Positions 57,681 to 64,000 of a DNA stretch of 64,000 nt are shown here, in pieces (position 1 is the stretch's first letter; each line of letters opens with the position of its first letter). The notes beneath the pieces were generated by a model that did no database searches, had not been told where the DNA came from, and was given only the letters and a program-made list of their open reading frames with translations. Made by a program: the position numbers and the translations under genes. The DNA is from an uncultured Clostridia bacterium (GTDB taxonomy: Bacteria > Bacillota > Clostridia > Monoglobales > Monoglobaceae): the NCBI GenBank assembly GCA_947589045.1, contig CANQBQ010000001.1:116920-180919 (forward strand). The letters run 5' to 3'.

Positions 57681-58877
57681 CTATTCTATGGCAAAGCGGG
57701 AAAACATCTCTCCGAAATCTATTCCGCCTATGACGCGCCCCTTGTAGCTTTCCTGCAAGCCGCGGTTCGCGTCGCGCAGTGTGGCGGAGGTCACTCCGTA
57801 GTTGTGGGAAAAATAGGTTTCCAACAGCGCGCCGAAGTGGTCGCAGCCGCGTATTATTCTGCCGTCGAGCGGATTGTATTCGTCCGAGTTACAGCTTTTG
57901 CTTATCTCCTCCGAGGTGGTTATTATCACCTCGGAGTTTTTTTCTATCTTGCTTTCAAACTCGTCGTGCGTATAGTAGTCGAGCTCTCTGCGCCAGTCGT
58001 CGGGAATGAACGGATATATTTTTTCGTTCATCTGCTCGCCCTCGATATTTTTGATAAGCTCGTCCAGCCCGTCCACCGAGGACTTCACGGGCGAAACGAT
58101 GTCGCGGGTCAGCACTTCGGGTACGTCGTGGAACAGTCCCGCGAAAAAGTTGTTGACGGTGCGCCTGCCGCACGCGTTTATCTCGCAGGAACAAAAATAT
58201 GACATAAGCGCGACAAGCAGCATATGTCCCATAACCGAAGTCGCGGGAATACGCGGCGAGCGCGACCACCTCTGCTGAAATCGAAGCTCGCCCAGAAGAT
58301 TGGTAAAGCTGATGAGATTTTGATTGTGCATAAAAGCGTTAAAGTAGCTGTAACCCTCAAAATCTCTCATCTGGTCGTCAATCTCGCGGCGGGTGTCCTC
58401 TATTCCGAAGTAGCTCTGACACATTCCGTATATAATGTTAAACTCCCATTTAGTCGCACTGTAATGCGATACCTTGAGAATATTTTTCTCGTTTTTGCAG
58501 TAGTCCGCATCGGTAAAATATCGCTTAAACTTGTCGGCGAAGCCGAGCGGCAAATCGCTTATCATTTTATCAAGGGAGCTTATTACCCACCCGTTTATCT
58601 GGCTTCCCTTTTCGTCCATCAGCTTGTGGAAAATCGGAGGCTTGATGTCGGTCAGCACCAGACGGTGCAGAAACTCGAAAATTCCGCCCTCCGCGACCTT
58701 TAAAAGGTCAACGTCCTCTCCGCGCTCCGCCGCGAGCTTTGAAAAGACGTAGGCGTAAACCATCTTGTGCGCCTGCTTGTCAAGCTCGGAAAACCCGCGC
58801 GACGGGCGTATGTGGTCGTTCCACCGCTCAATCGACGCCGACTCAAAAATAAACTCTATCAATTCCTTTTGTATCAT
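57681..58877 (-). CDS. HD-domain protein (YfbR-like)
   Basis: A 398-residue protein that appears to contain two HD-type regions. The C-terminal half has the metal motif: VMGHMLLVALMSYFCSCEIN (His) and FFAGLFHDVPEVLTRDIVSP (HD), followed by DHFGALLETYFSHNYGVTSA. The N-terminal half has AHKMVYAYVFSKLAAERGED and LHRLVLTDIKPPIFHKL, likely a decayed or auxiliary copy. HD proteins hydrolyse nucleotides or nucleic acids with metal help; YfbR members are 5'-nucleotidases. The substrate here is unknown. AAAGGAG supports the ATG. Upstream lies the palindromic repeat, copy 2. Confidence 0.85.
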   Translation of the reverse strand: MIQKELIEFIFESASIERWNDHIRPSRGFSELDKQAHKMVYAYVFSKLAAERGEDVDLLKVAEGGIFEFLHRLVLTDIKPPIFHKLMDEKGSQINGWVISSLDKMISDLPLGFADKFKRYFTDADYCKNEKNILKVSHYSATKWEFNIIYGMCQSYFGIEDTRREIDDQMRDFEGYSYFNAFMHNQNLISFTNLLGELRFQQRWSRSPRIPATSVMGHMLLVALMSYFCSCEINACGRRTVNNFFAGLFHDVPEVLTRDIVSPVKSSVDGLDELIKNIEGEQMNEKIYPFIPDDWRRELDYYTHDEFESKIEKNSEVIITTSEEISKSCNSDEYNPLDGRIIRGCDHFGALLETYFSHNYGVTSATLRDANRGLQESYKGRVIGGIDFGEMFSRFAIE

Positions 58878-58895
58878 ATATAAACATCTCCTTTT

Positions 58896-59084
58896 CCCAA
58901 AAAGCGACTTGCGCTTTTTGGGAGATTACGCGGCTTTGCGCCGCGTATTTTCCGATTTAGTTCGGTAAAAATCATCGGATTTTTACCGATAATACGGGGT
59001 TTTTCAAGGGGTGTCCCCTTGAACGCGCCTTTTGGTTCTTTTCCCCGCGTGGGGAAAAGAATATAACCTCCGCACGGAGTGCGG
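58896..59084 (-). repeat. Modular palindromic intergenic repeat, copy 2 (inverted)
   Basis: Six hairpins in 190 bp: CCCAAAAAGCG/CGCTTTTTGGG (58896-58922), TACGCGGC/GCCGCGTA (58927-58947), CGGTAAAAATC/GATTTTTACCG with loop (58963-58989), TTCAAGGGG/CCCCTTGAA (59003-59024), CTTTTCCCC/GGGGAAAAG (59038-59059) and CCGCAC/GTGCGG (59070-59084). Read on the minus strand the last three repeat the module order of copy 1. The rest of the gap to 59160 holds AT-rich sequence and no gene. Confidence 0.75.
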
Positions 59085-59162
59085 AAAATATATAGAAAAT
59101 ATATAAATATTATAACACTTGCCGCATTCATTTACAACCTTTCTTTTTCCAAAGAATCTAAT

Positions 59163-59190
59163 GTTACAAAAATATTACAGGAATGTTACA
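59163..59190. promoter_or_regulatory. Three WalR-like boxes upstream of the DivIVA-like gene
   Basis: GTTACA (59163), ATTACA (59174) and GTTACA (59185) at exact 11-bp steps; on the minus strand TGTAAC-N5-TGTAAT-N5-TGTAAC. They end 19 bp before the -35 box, a position suited to activation. Confidence 0.65.
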
Positions 59191-59208
59191 TTTTTTTAAC
59201 AATTTCTA

Positions 59209-59237
59209 TTGACTTTATGTTAAAAATATTGTAGAAT
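59209..59237 (+). promoter_or_regulatory. Predicted promoter of the DivIVA-like gene
   Basis: TTGACT (59209-59214), 17-bp spacer, TAGAAT (59232-59237). Confidence 0.7.
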
Positions 59238-59296
59238 ATATTTAAGAATTTGGCGCTTGGTGATATTTCCGAGCGGTTTGCGGAGGTTTTTACGGT

Positions 59297-59839
59297 ATGG
59301 ATACCCCTATTAAAAATAGTTTGTTCGGTTACAGCAAGTCGAGCGTTAACCTTTATATCAAGGAGATGAACGAGTCGGCAAGCCGTATGCTGGAGGAAAA
59401 AAATGCGGAAATCAAGGCTCTTAAGGACGAGTGTGCAAAGCTCCGCGAGCAGAAGGACGCTATCACCGAGGCGATTTTGGCGGCTAAAAAACGCGCTCAG
59501 GAAATTATTTCGACGAGCGAGAAAGAGGCGGAGCAAAAGCGCGAAAGAATCAGAAGCGACTATGCCCGCGAAACCGAGAATATTGACAGAATACGAAGCC
59601 GTATATCCGATGTTCGTTCGGTAGCAATCGAGACTCTCAGGAGCTTCAGCGATAATTTAAAGGATATTGAGACGTCTCTCCAGAACGAGCTCCGCGCCGC
59701 AGAGCCGCTAAGCGACGGCATATTCGCAAGCGAGGCTTCCGAGCCGTTTGAAGAGCCTGCCGCTCCGAGCGCCGAGGAGGCGGCTCCGGCGGAAAGTCGG
59801 GAAAAGGTTGCAAAACCTACAATAATTAAAATAAAATAG
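59297..59839 (+). CDS. DivIVA-like coiled-coil protein
   Basis: A 180-residue protein. The N-terminus NSLFGYSKSSVNLYIKEMNE resembles the DivIVA/GpsB membrane-binding start (FGY-V-Y motif). Residues 25-130 form a long coiled coil (EEKNAEIKALKDECAKLREQ; AAKKRAQEIISTSEKEAEQK), and the tail is a proline/glutamate-rich linker ending in basic KPTIIKIK. DivIVA-type proteins gather at division sites and poles and recruit wall-synthesis factors. Its promoter has WalR-like boxes, which supports an envelope role. GGAGG lies nine bases before the ATG, and a terminator follows. Confidence 0.75.
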   Translation: MDTPIKNSLFGYSKSSVNLYIKEMNESASRMLEEKNAEIKALKDECAKLREQKDAITEAILAAKKRAQEIISTSEKEAEQKRERIRSDYARETENIDRIRSRISDVRSVAIETLRSFSDNLKDIETSLQNELRAAEPLSDGIFASEASEPFEEPAAPSAEEAAPAESREKVAKPTIIKIK

Positions 59840-59849
59840 TTCAAAATCA

Positions 59850-59882
59850 AACAACCGCGGAAAAGTACGCGGTTGTTTTTCT
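59850..59882 (+). terminator. Terminator after the DivIVA-like gene
   Basis: AACAACCGCG (59850-59859) pairs with CGCGGTTGTT (59868-59877), then TTTC and further T residues. Confidence 0.92.
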
Positions 59883-59942
59883 TTATTTAAAACATAAAAT
59901 ATTTTTATGGGCTTTCGGCACAAAATTTGTATAAAATATCCT

Positions 59943-59971
59943 TTGAAATAATTTGCAAACGATGTTAAAAT
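59943..59971 (+). promoter_or_regulatory. Predicted promoter of the MATE exporter gene
   Basis: TTGAAA (59943-59948), 17-bp spacer, TAAAAT (59966-59971); start near 59978. Confidence 0.6.
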
Positions 59972-59992
59972 ATATTTATCGTGTAGCGGAAG

Positions 59993-60028
59993 GGCGCGTA
60001 AATCCAGATTGGGTTTACGCGCCTTTTT
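59993..60028 (+). terminator. Terminator-like hairpin in the MATE gene leader
   Basis: GGCGCGTAAA pairs with TTTACGCGCC, followed by TTTTTC. It starts about 15 bases after the predicted transcription start and 50 bases before the ATG, with no gene between. It should limit transcription into the exporter gene unless relieved. Confidence 0.7.
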
Positions 60029-60078
60029 CTTTGCTGCGAAACCGATAAATTTATTTTGAAGGGGAAATTAAAACTAAA

Positions 60079-61527
60079 ATGGGAACCAAAACGGAAATGA
60101 AAACGGAAATTAAAAAGAAAGTTGAAACCGAAAAATCAAGCTCGTATCTTGCGGAGGAGAGGATAGGTATTCTTATGCGTAAATACGCCGTACCGTGTAT
60201 TATATCTCTGCTTGTTGCGGCGCTTTACAATATCGTAGACCAGATATTTATTGCCAACGCCGATTATCTCGGCTCATACGGCAACGCGGCGAATACCGTT
60301 GTGTTTCCGCTGACGGTCATCGCGCTTGCAATAGCCGTTATGATTGGCGACGGCTGCTGTGCGTTTGTGAGCCTTTGCCTTGGCAGGCAAAACAAAAAGG
60401 ACGCGGAGAAAAGTATCGGAAATTCGGTTGTTTTGTCGGTGCTCGGCGGCATAGTGCTGTGCGCTGTTTATCTGATATTCAGAGACGCGATCGTCACGGC
60501 TTTCGGAGGAACCGTCAACAGCGAAACCTTTGAATATTCAAAGGAATATTTCTTTTATATCACGCTCGGCATACCGTTTTATATGTTCGGTCAGGCGATG
60601 AACCCCATCATACGCTCGGACGGAAGTCCGAAGTTTGCGATGGTATCGACGCTTGCGGGTGCTGTTGCAAATATGATACTCGATCCGATTTTTATATTTA
60701 TATTCAAATGGGGTATGATGGGAGCGGCCGTCGCAACTGTCGCGGGTCAGGTGATAACGGCGGCGCTTGCGGTGTGGTATTTGCTTCACACCAAGACGGT
60801 AAAGCTCACCAAGCCGAGCTTTAAACTAAACCCGCAGATAATCGCTAAAATCATACCTCTCGGAATATGCAGCTTCCTGTCGCAGATTTCACTCGTCGCG
60901 GCGATGGCGGCTATCAACAATATGATTAGAAAATACGGCGCGCTGGATGAAATTTTTTCACAGGCGCAGTACGCACAGATACCTATGGCGGTCGTTGGAA
61001 TAGTGATGAAGTTTTTCCAGATAGTAATATCAATAGTTGTAGGTATGGCGGCGGGCTGCATACCAATCGTGGGATTTAATATGGGAGCGGGAGAAAAACT
61101 GCGTGTGAAAAAGCTGTTTACAAGGTTGCTGATTTGCGAGGCGGCGGTCGGCGCGGTCGCGCTTTTGGCGGCGGAGCTTTTCCCGCATCGGCTTATAGCG
61201 ATATTCGGCGCGGCAAACGAGAGCACGTATTATACGGATTTTGCGGTAAAGTCCTTCAGAATATATCTTTGTATGATAATTTTGGCGTGCGTCAACAAGG
61301 CGGCGTTTATCTTCCTTCAGGCGATGGGAAAGGCGGCGGCGTCAACTATGCTTTCAATGGTAAGGGAGATTGTTTTCGGAGTCGGCTTCGCTCTGCTTCT
61401 GCCGATTTATTTCGGACTGGACGGAGTTCTGTATTCAATGCCCGTTTCGGACATACTGACGTTTATAATTTCGGTCGTCGTGATTGCTTTAACCTACCGT
61501 CAGCTTACGATTTCGACGCCGGTATAA
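60079..61527 (+). CDS. MATE-family multidrug/metabolite exporter
   Basis: A 482-residue protein with twelve helices. The N-terminus is a charged 30-residue extension, then RIGILMRKYAVPCIISLLVA and LYNIVDQIFIANADYLGSYG, typical of the MepA/DinF-like branch. Two repeat halves are seen (NPIIRSDGSPKFAMVSTLAG in the first; FIFLQAMGKAAASTMLSMVR in the second). It should export cationic compounds with Na+ or H+. The 3' end overlaps spoIID (opposite strand) by 28 bases. Its leader has an attenuator-like hairpin. AAGGGG is the probable ribosome-binding site. Confidence 0.93.
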   Translation: MGTKTEMKTEIKKKVETEKSSSYLAEERIGILMRKYAVPCIISLLVAALYNIVDQIFIANADYLGSYGNAANTVVFPLTVIALAIAVMIGDGCCAFVSLCLGRQNKKDAEKSIGNSVVLSVLGGIVLCAVYLIFRDAIVTAFGGTVNSETFEYSKEYFFYITLGIPFYMFGQAMNPIIRSDGSPKFAMVSTLAGAVANMILDPIFIFIFKWGMMGAAVATVAGQVITAALAVWYLLHTKTVKLTKPSFKLNPQIIAKIIPLGICSFLSQISLVAAMAAINNMIRKYGALDEIFSQAQYAQIPMAVVGIVMKFFQIVISIVVGMAAGCIPIVGFNMGAGEKLRVKKLFTRLLICEAAVGAVALLAAELFPHRLIAIFGAANESTYYTDFAVKSFRIYLCMIILACVNKAAFIFLQAMGKAAASTMLSMVREIVFGVGFALLLPIYFGLDGVLYSMPVSDILTFIISVVVIALTYRQLTISTPV

Positions 61528-62459
61528 TAGTGCTTTAAAATTTCGGTATAGTCCTTGCCCTCCTTTGCCATACCGTTTGCGCCGTATTGGCTCATTCCCA
61601 CGCCGTGACCGTAGCCGCGCACCGAAAAGACCGCGTTTTCGCCGTCCAAAGACAGCTCAAAGCACGCCGAGTTAAGCCCGAAAGTCGAGCGTATTTCGGT
61701 TCCTTTGAATTGTGCGCCGCCTATTTCGACGGTCTTGACCGACCCGCCGACGGTGTGCTCGATTGCGCCTGTTTGCGCCGAGCTTACGCCGAGCTTTTCG
61801 TAAAGCTCGGATACGGGGACAGTGACCGTACTGCTGAAATTCGGCGAGGACTCGTCCCATGGGCTGTCCACCGATTGAAGATAGGAGTATTCCCCTCCGC
61901 CCCAAACGTCGCTCGGGATTTCGGTTTTTCCGTGAGACGTGGAGTGAAAGAACGCGCGCACCGTTTCGCCTCCGCAGACCATATATTCCCCCTTTGTCTC
62001 ATTGACTGCCGTTTCAAACTTTTCCCAAGCGGATTTTGCCGCGGCTTCTCCCCATTTGCCGCAGGCGGATTGGTAGCTGAGCCACCCCTCACAGTGGTTT
62101 GGGTCGGTGCATATTGACGCGCCGTGGTGACTCTCCGCGTCCGTGCTCATACGGGTTTTGAGATAGCTTCGCGCCGCGACCGCCTGAGCTTTGAGCGCTT
62201 CGATTTCATAGCTTGACGGCATTTCGCCCGCGAGCACGCCGACGATATACTCCTCAAAATCCATATTCACAACCTCTCCGCTGTCGGTCAGATACACCGA
62301 AACGCGGTCGGGCTGAGCCGCCACGGCTTCCGCGTCGGTCTCGGAGGGTTCGCCGCGGCTGTTTGAGGTGAGCATACGTGCGCCCGCGCCCGCACAGCAG
62401 GGTATAAGAAACGTCAGCAAAGCGAAAATCATATAAATTTTTAAAAGCCTGTTTGTCAT
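61500..62459 (-). CDS. spoIID: Stage II sporulation protein D (peptidoglycan lytic transglycosylase)
   Basis: A 319-residue protein from the ATG at 62459, with AAGGAG 11 bases upstream; the frame runs to 62540 without a site. A membrane anchor is at about residues 8-25 (IYMIFALLTFLIPCC). The SpoIID domain has MDFEEYIVGVLAGEMPSSYE, ALKAQAVAARSYLKTR with the catalytic Glu in the preceding GEMP, FFHSTSHGKTEIPSDVWGGG, and the terminal GRGYGHGVGMSQYGA-type motif (SVRGYGHGVGMSQYGANGMA). It degrades septal peptidoglycan during engulfment as part of the DMP complex. Its 3' end overlaps the MATE gene, so antisense transcription can interfere. A SigE-like promoter is at 62485. Confidence 0.96.
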   Translation of the reverse strand: MTNRLLKIYMIFALLTFLIPCCAGAGARMLTSNSRGEPSETDAEAVAAQPDRVSVYLTDSGEVVNMDFEEYIVGVLAGEMPSSYEIEALKAQAVAARSYLKTRMSTDAESHHGASICTDPNHCEGWLSYQSACGKWGEAAAKSAWEKFETAVNETKGEYMVCGGETVRAFFHSTSHGKTEIPSDVWGGGEYSYLQSVDSPWDESSPNFSSTVTVPVSELYEKLGVSSAQTGAIEHTVGGSVKTVEIGGAQFKGTEIRSTFGLNSACFELSLDGENAVFSVRGYGHGVGMSQYGANGMAKEGKDYTEILKHYYTGVEIVS

Positions 62460-62484
62460 ATGCGTCTTAACTCCTTGTCTTAAA

Positions 62485-62512
62485 AGTCTATAAAAAATAT
62501 ATTCATATATTC
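62485..62512 (-). promoter_or_regulatory. Candidate SigE-type promoter of spoIID
   Basis: On the minus strand GAATATA (62506-62512), 13-bp spacer, TATAGACT (62485-62492), similar to the sigma-E consensus (GMATATT, N13-15, CATACAMT). spoIID is a sigma-E gene in Bacillus, and sigE is in this window. The -10 has two mismatches. Confidence 0.45.
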
Positions 62513-62561
62513 TTACTAAATTGCAAAAAATGTTTGACATTTTTTGTTTGAAAATTTGTGC

Positions 62562-62590
62562 TTGACAAGATTTGGTTTTCGTAATATAAT
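62562..62590 (+). promoter_or_regulatory. Predicted promoter of the rpsF-ssb-rpsR operon
   Basis: Consensus TTGACA (62562-62567), 17-bp spacer, TATAAT (62585-62590), the strongest promoter in the window. The start near 62597 gives a 120-nt leader. Confidence 0.9.
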
Positions 62591-62596
62591 ATTTAG

Positions 62597-62716
62597 GCTG
62601 AAATAAGCTCCGAGCCCGCGGAGCGCTGTCAAATCGGGCATTTGAAGCGTTTTACGCTTACTTTATCCTTACTCCCGACAAGAGCGGGGGTCAAAGTCCA
62701 GAAGGAGGTGAAAGAT
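62597..62716 (+). promoter_or_regulatory. Structured rpsF leader, possible S6:S18 autoregulatory RNA
   Basis: Small hairpins are visible: GCTCCG/CGGAGC around AGCCCG, TCAAA/TTTGA, AAGCG/CGCTT, and CCCG/CGGG. S6-S18 operons in many bacteria carry a leader with a CCG-containing hairpin bound by the S6:S18 dimer; GCTCCGAGCCCGCGGAGC may be that element. The match to the known consensus was not checked. Confidence 0.4.
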
Positions 62717-63013
62717 GTGACTGAAGTTATCAATAAGTACGAAACCGTATTTATAGTAGACCCGACGCTTTCCGAAGAGGAAACCGCGGCTGTGATTGAT
62801 AAGTTCAAAGCATTGATCGAAAAAAACGGCGAGGTTGAGAATGTCGACGAATGGGGCAAACGCCGCCTTGCTTATGAAATCAATGACCATGCTGAGGGCT
62901 ACTATGTGCTGATAACTTTCTCGTCGAAGGGAGATTTCCCGAAAGAGCTTGAGAGAGTTTTCGGTATTACTGACGGAATTATGAGAAGCATCGTTGTTCG
63001 CGTAGGCGAATAA
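62717..63013 (+). CDS. rpsF: 30S ribosomal protein S6
   Basis: A 98-residue protein starting at GTG (62717), seven bases after a full AGGAGGTGA site. The longer open frame from 62642 reads through the leader and is not conserved. Core motifs are NKYETVFIVDPTLSEEETAA and EWGKRRLAYEINDHAEGYYV, with the C-terminal VFGITDGIMRSIVVRVGE. S6 binds 16S rRNA with S18, encoded two genes downstream. The order rpsF-ssb-rpsR is the standard Firmicute operon. Confidence 0.96.
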   Translation: MTEVINKYETVFIVDPTLSEEETAAVIDKFKALIEKNGEVENVDEWGKRRLAYEINDHAEGYYVLITFSSKGDFPKELERVFGITDGIMRSIVVRVGE

Positions 63014-63045
63014 TAATTAAGAGATTTTAAAGGCGGGCAGACCAA

Positions 63046-63516
63046 ATGATTAACAAGGCTATTTTAATGGGCAGACTTACGCGCGACCCCGAACTCAGAC
63101 ACACAAACAGCGGTACGGCGGTATGCAGCTTCAGCATCGCGATAGACAACGGCTACGGCGATAACAGACGCACCGATTTTATAAACTGCGTTGCGTGGAG
63201 CAAAACGGCGGAGTTTGTCACAAATTATTTCGGCAAAGGTAAAATGATAATCGTTGAAGGAAGAATACAGAGCAGAAGCTGGGACGATCCCAACGGCGGC
63301 GGAAAGCGTTACGCGACCGAGGTCGTCGCTGAGAACGTGTCGTTCGGCGAGTCCAAAAAGAGCTCCGAGGCGAGCGGTGCGTCGGGCGGATATTCCGGCG
63401 GAGGCGGCTATATACCGCCGGTTCCTCAGGCTCCTCCGCTGTCGTCAATGCCCGACAGTATGGCAAACGACGGCTTTACCGAGCAGCTTGAAACAGACGA
63501 CGATTTACCGTTTTAA
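63046..63516 (+). CDS. ssb: Single-stranded DNA-binding protein
   Basis: A 156-residue SSB. The OB fold is MINKAILMGRLTRDPELRHT, VCSFSIAIDNGY, RTDFINCVAWSKTAEFVTNY and MIIVEGRIQSRSWDD, followed by a glycine/serine/proline-rich linker and the acidic tip DDDLPF that recruits repair and replication proteins. It lies between the two ribosomal genes with 32- and 73-base gaps, so its amount follows ribosome supply. Confidence 0.97.
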   Translation: MINKAILMGRLTRDPELRHTNSGTAVCSFSIAIDNGYGDNRRTDFINCVAWSKTAEFVTNYFGKGKMIIVEGRIQSRSWDDPNGGGKRYATEVVAENVSFGESKKSSEASGASGGYSGGGGYIPPVPQAPPLSSMPDSMANDGFTEQLETDDDLPF

Positions 63517-63589
63517 TAGCCCGATAACCAACCAAGGTTGATTTCCGGGGATTTTAAGAAATTTGAAATTTTAAGAAAGGAAGATAATT

Positions 63590-63832
63590 ATGCCTGAGCG
63601 TACAGACAGACCGAGAAGCAGAAAGCCCAGAAGAAAGGTTTGCGCTTTCTGTGTCGATAAGGTTGACTATATTGATTATAAAGATGTTGTTAAGCTGAGA
63701 AAGTACATCACCGACCGCGCCAAGATTGTTCCGAGAAGAATAAGCGGTTGCTGTGCAAAGCACCAGAGACAGCTTACAACGGCTATCAAGAGGGCGAGAT
63801 GTATAGCATTCCTCCCCTACACAGCCGACTGA
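63590..63832 (+). CDS. rpsR: 30S ribosomal protein S18
   Basis: An 80-residue S18. The conserved core is [20 protein letters not shown] and [20 protein letters not shown], ending [16 protein letters not shown]. The cysteines KVCAFC near the N-terminus and GCC in the centre suggest the zinc-binding (C+) form of S18. AGAAAGGA lies ahead of the ATG. It closes the operon at a strong terminator. Confidence 0.97.
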   Translation: MPERTDRPRSRKPRRKVCAFCVDKVDYIDYKDVVKLRKYITDRAKIVPRRISGCCAKHQRQLTTAIKRARCIAFLPYTAD

Positions 63833-63843
63833 TGTTAAAACCG

Positions 63844-63872
63844 AAAAACGCACCCGATTGGGTGCGTTTTTA
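63844..63872 (+). terminator. Terminator of the rpsF-ssb-rpsR operon
   Basis: AAAAACGCACCC (63844-63855) pairs with GGGTGCGTTTTT (63860-63871), 4-base loop. The remaining 128 bases to the window edge hold no gene; one isolated GTTACA is present. Confidence 0.93.
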
Positions 63873-64000
63873 ATTTTTAACAAAACCAAATTTCCCGAGG
63901 ACGAAAATTATGTGAAAAATTAAGTTTATGTAGGTTTGTCAATGATGTGTTACAAAATTGGAGAAAAAAGTTCGCCATCATTGATGAAGGCATTGACATA

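Noticed and set aside
63950..63960. Single GTTACA near the right edge
   Set aside because: It is an isolated half site without a partner at 11 bp; the downstream gene is outside the window.
1..64000. Prophage, insertion sequence or CRISPR array
   Set aside because: No transposase, integrase, phage structural gene or regularly spaced direct repeats with spacers was found on either strand.

Overview
The window is a stretch of chromosome from an anaerobic, endospore-forming Clostridia-type Firmicute with roughly even base composition. The evidence is spoVT, a spoVB-like gene, spoIIGA-sigE, spoIID, a trimeric NADH-linked [FeFe] hydrogenase (hydCBA), a DUF4364 gene, many TTG/GTG starts behind strong Shine-Dalgarno sites, and TTGACA/TATAAT-type promoters. 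Species cannot be named from sequence alone. No phage, insertion sequence or CRISPR array was seen. The accessory content is a BspA-like surface protein, a DinJ/YafQ toxin-antitoxin pair beside tRNA genes, and dispersed palindromic repeats.

Left part (1-24 kb): a cut-off SpoVB-like flippase, an NlpC/P60 protein and spoVT. Next come an AT-rich leucine-rich-repeat surface protein behind a structured leader, then a LysR-controlled cluster with a stalk-domain lipoprotein, a secreted DUF362/cyclophilin-like fusion and a hexapeptide acetyltransferase. A housekeeping block follows (DUF4364, trmL, yifB, pyridoxamine kinase, rsuA, rlmB, radical SAM, alaS, flavodoxin, HIT). Then comes a secreted acidic protein followed by an ABC exporter and a two-component system.

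Middle (24-44 kb): carAB behind a short Arg-containing leader peptide and a terminator-like attenuator; a queuosine-precursor transporter with a structured leader; a LysM-G5-M23 peptidoglycan hydrolase whose promoter is bracketed by 11-bp-periodic WalR-like boxes; a DUF1015-hom-lysC operon with a terminator-like hairpin just after its promoter; a G5-3D cell-wall protein; rRNA/tRNA methyltransferases; tRNA-Met and tRNA-Glu; the toxin-antitoxin pair; a CPA2 antiporter; and spoIIGA-sigE.

Right part (44-64 kb): a TIM-barrel/zinc-ribbon pair flanked by two related perfect palindromes, thiC, ktrAB potassium uptake, hydCBA, tatD, DUF975, recD2, mscL, an HD-domain protein, a DivIVA-like coiled-coil protein behind another WalR-like array, a MATE exporter, spoIID, and the rpsF-ssb-rpsR operon.

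The main themes are sporulation, cell-envelope maintenance, amino-acid and pyrimidine supply, and fermentative redox balance. The least conventional content is regulatory: several leaders and operator arrays described below. All calls come from reading the sequence; no database search was run.
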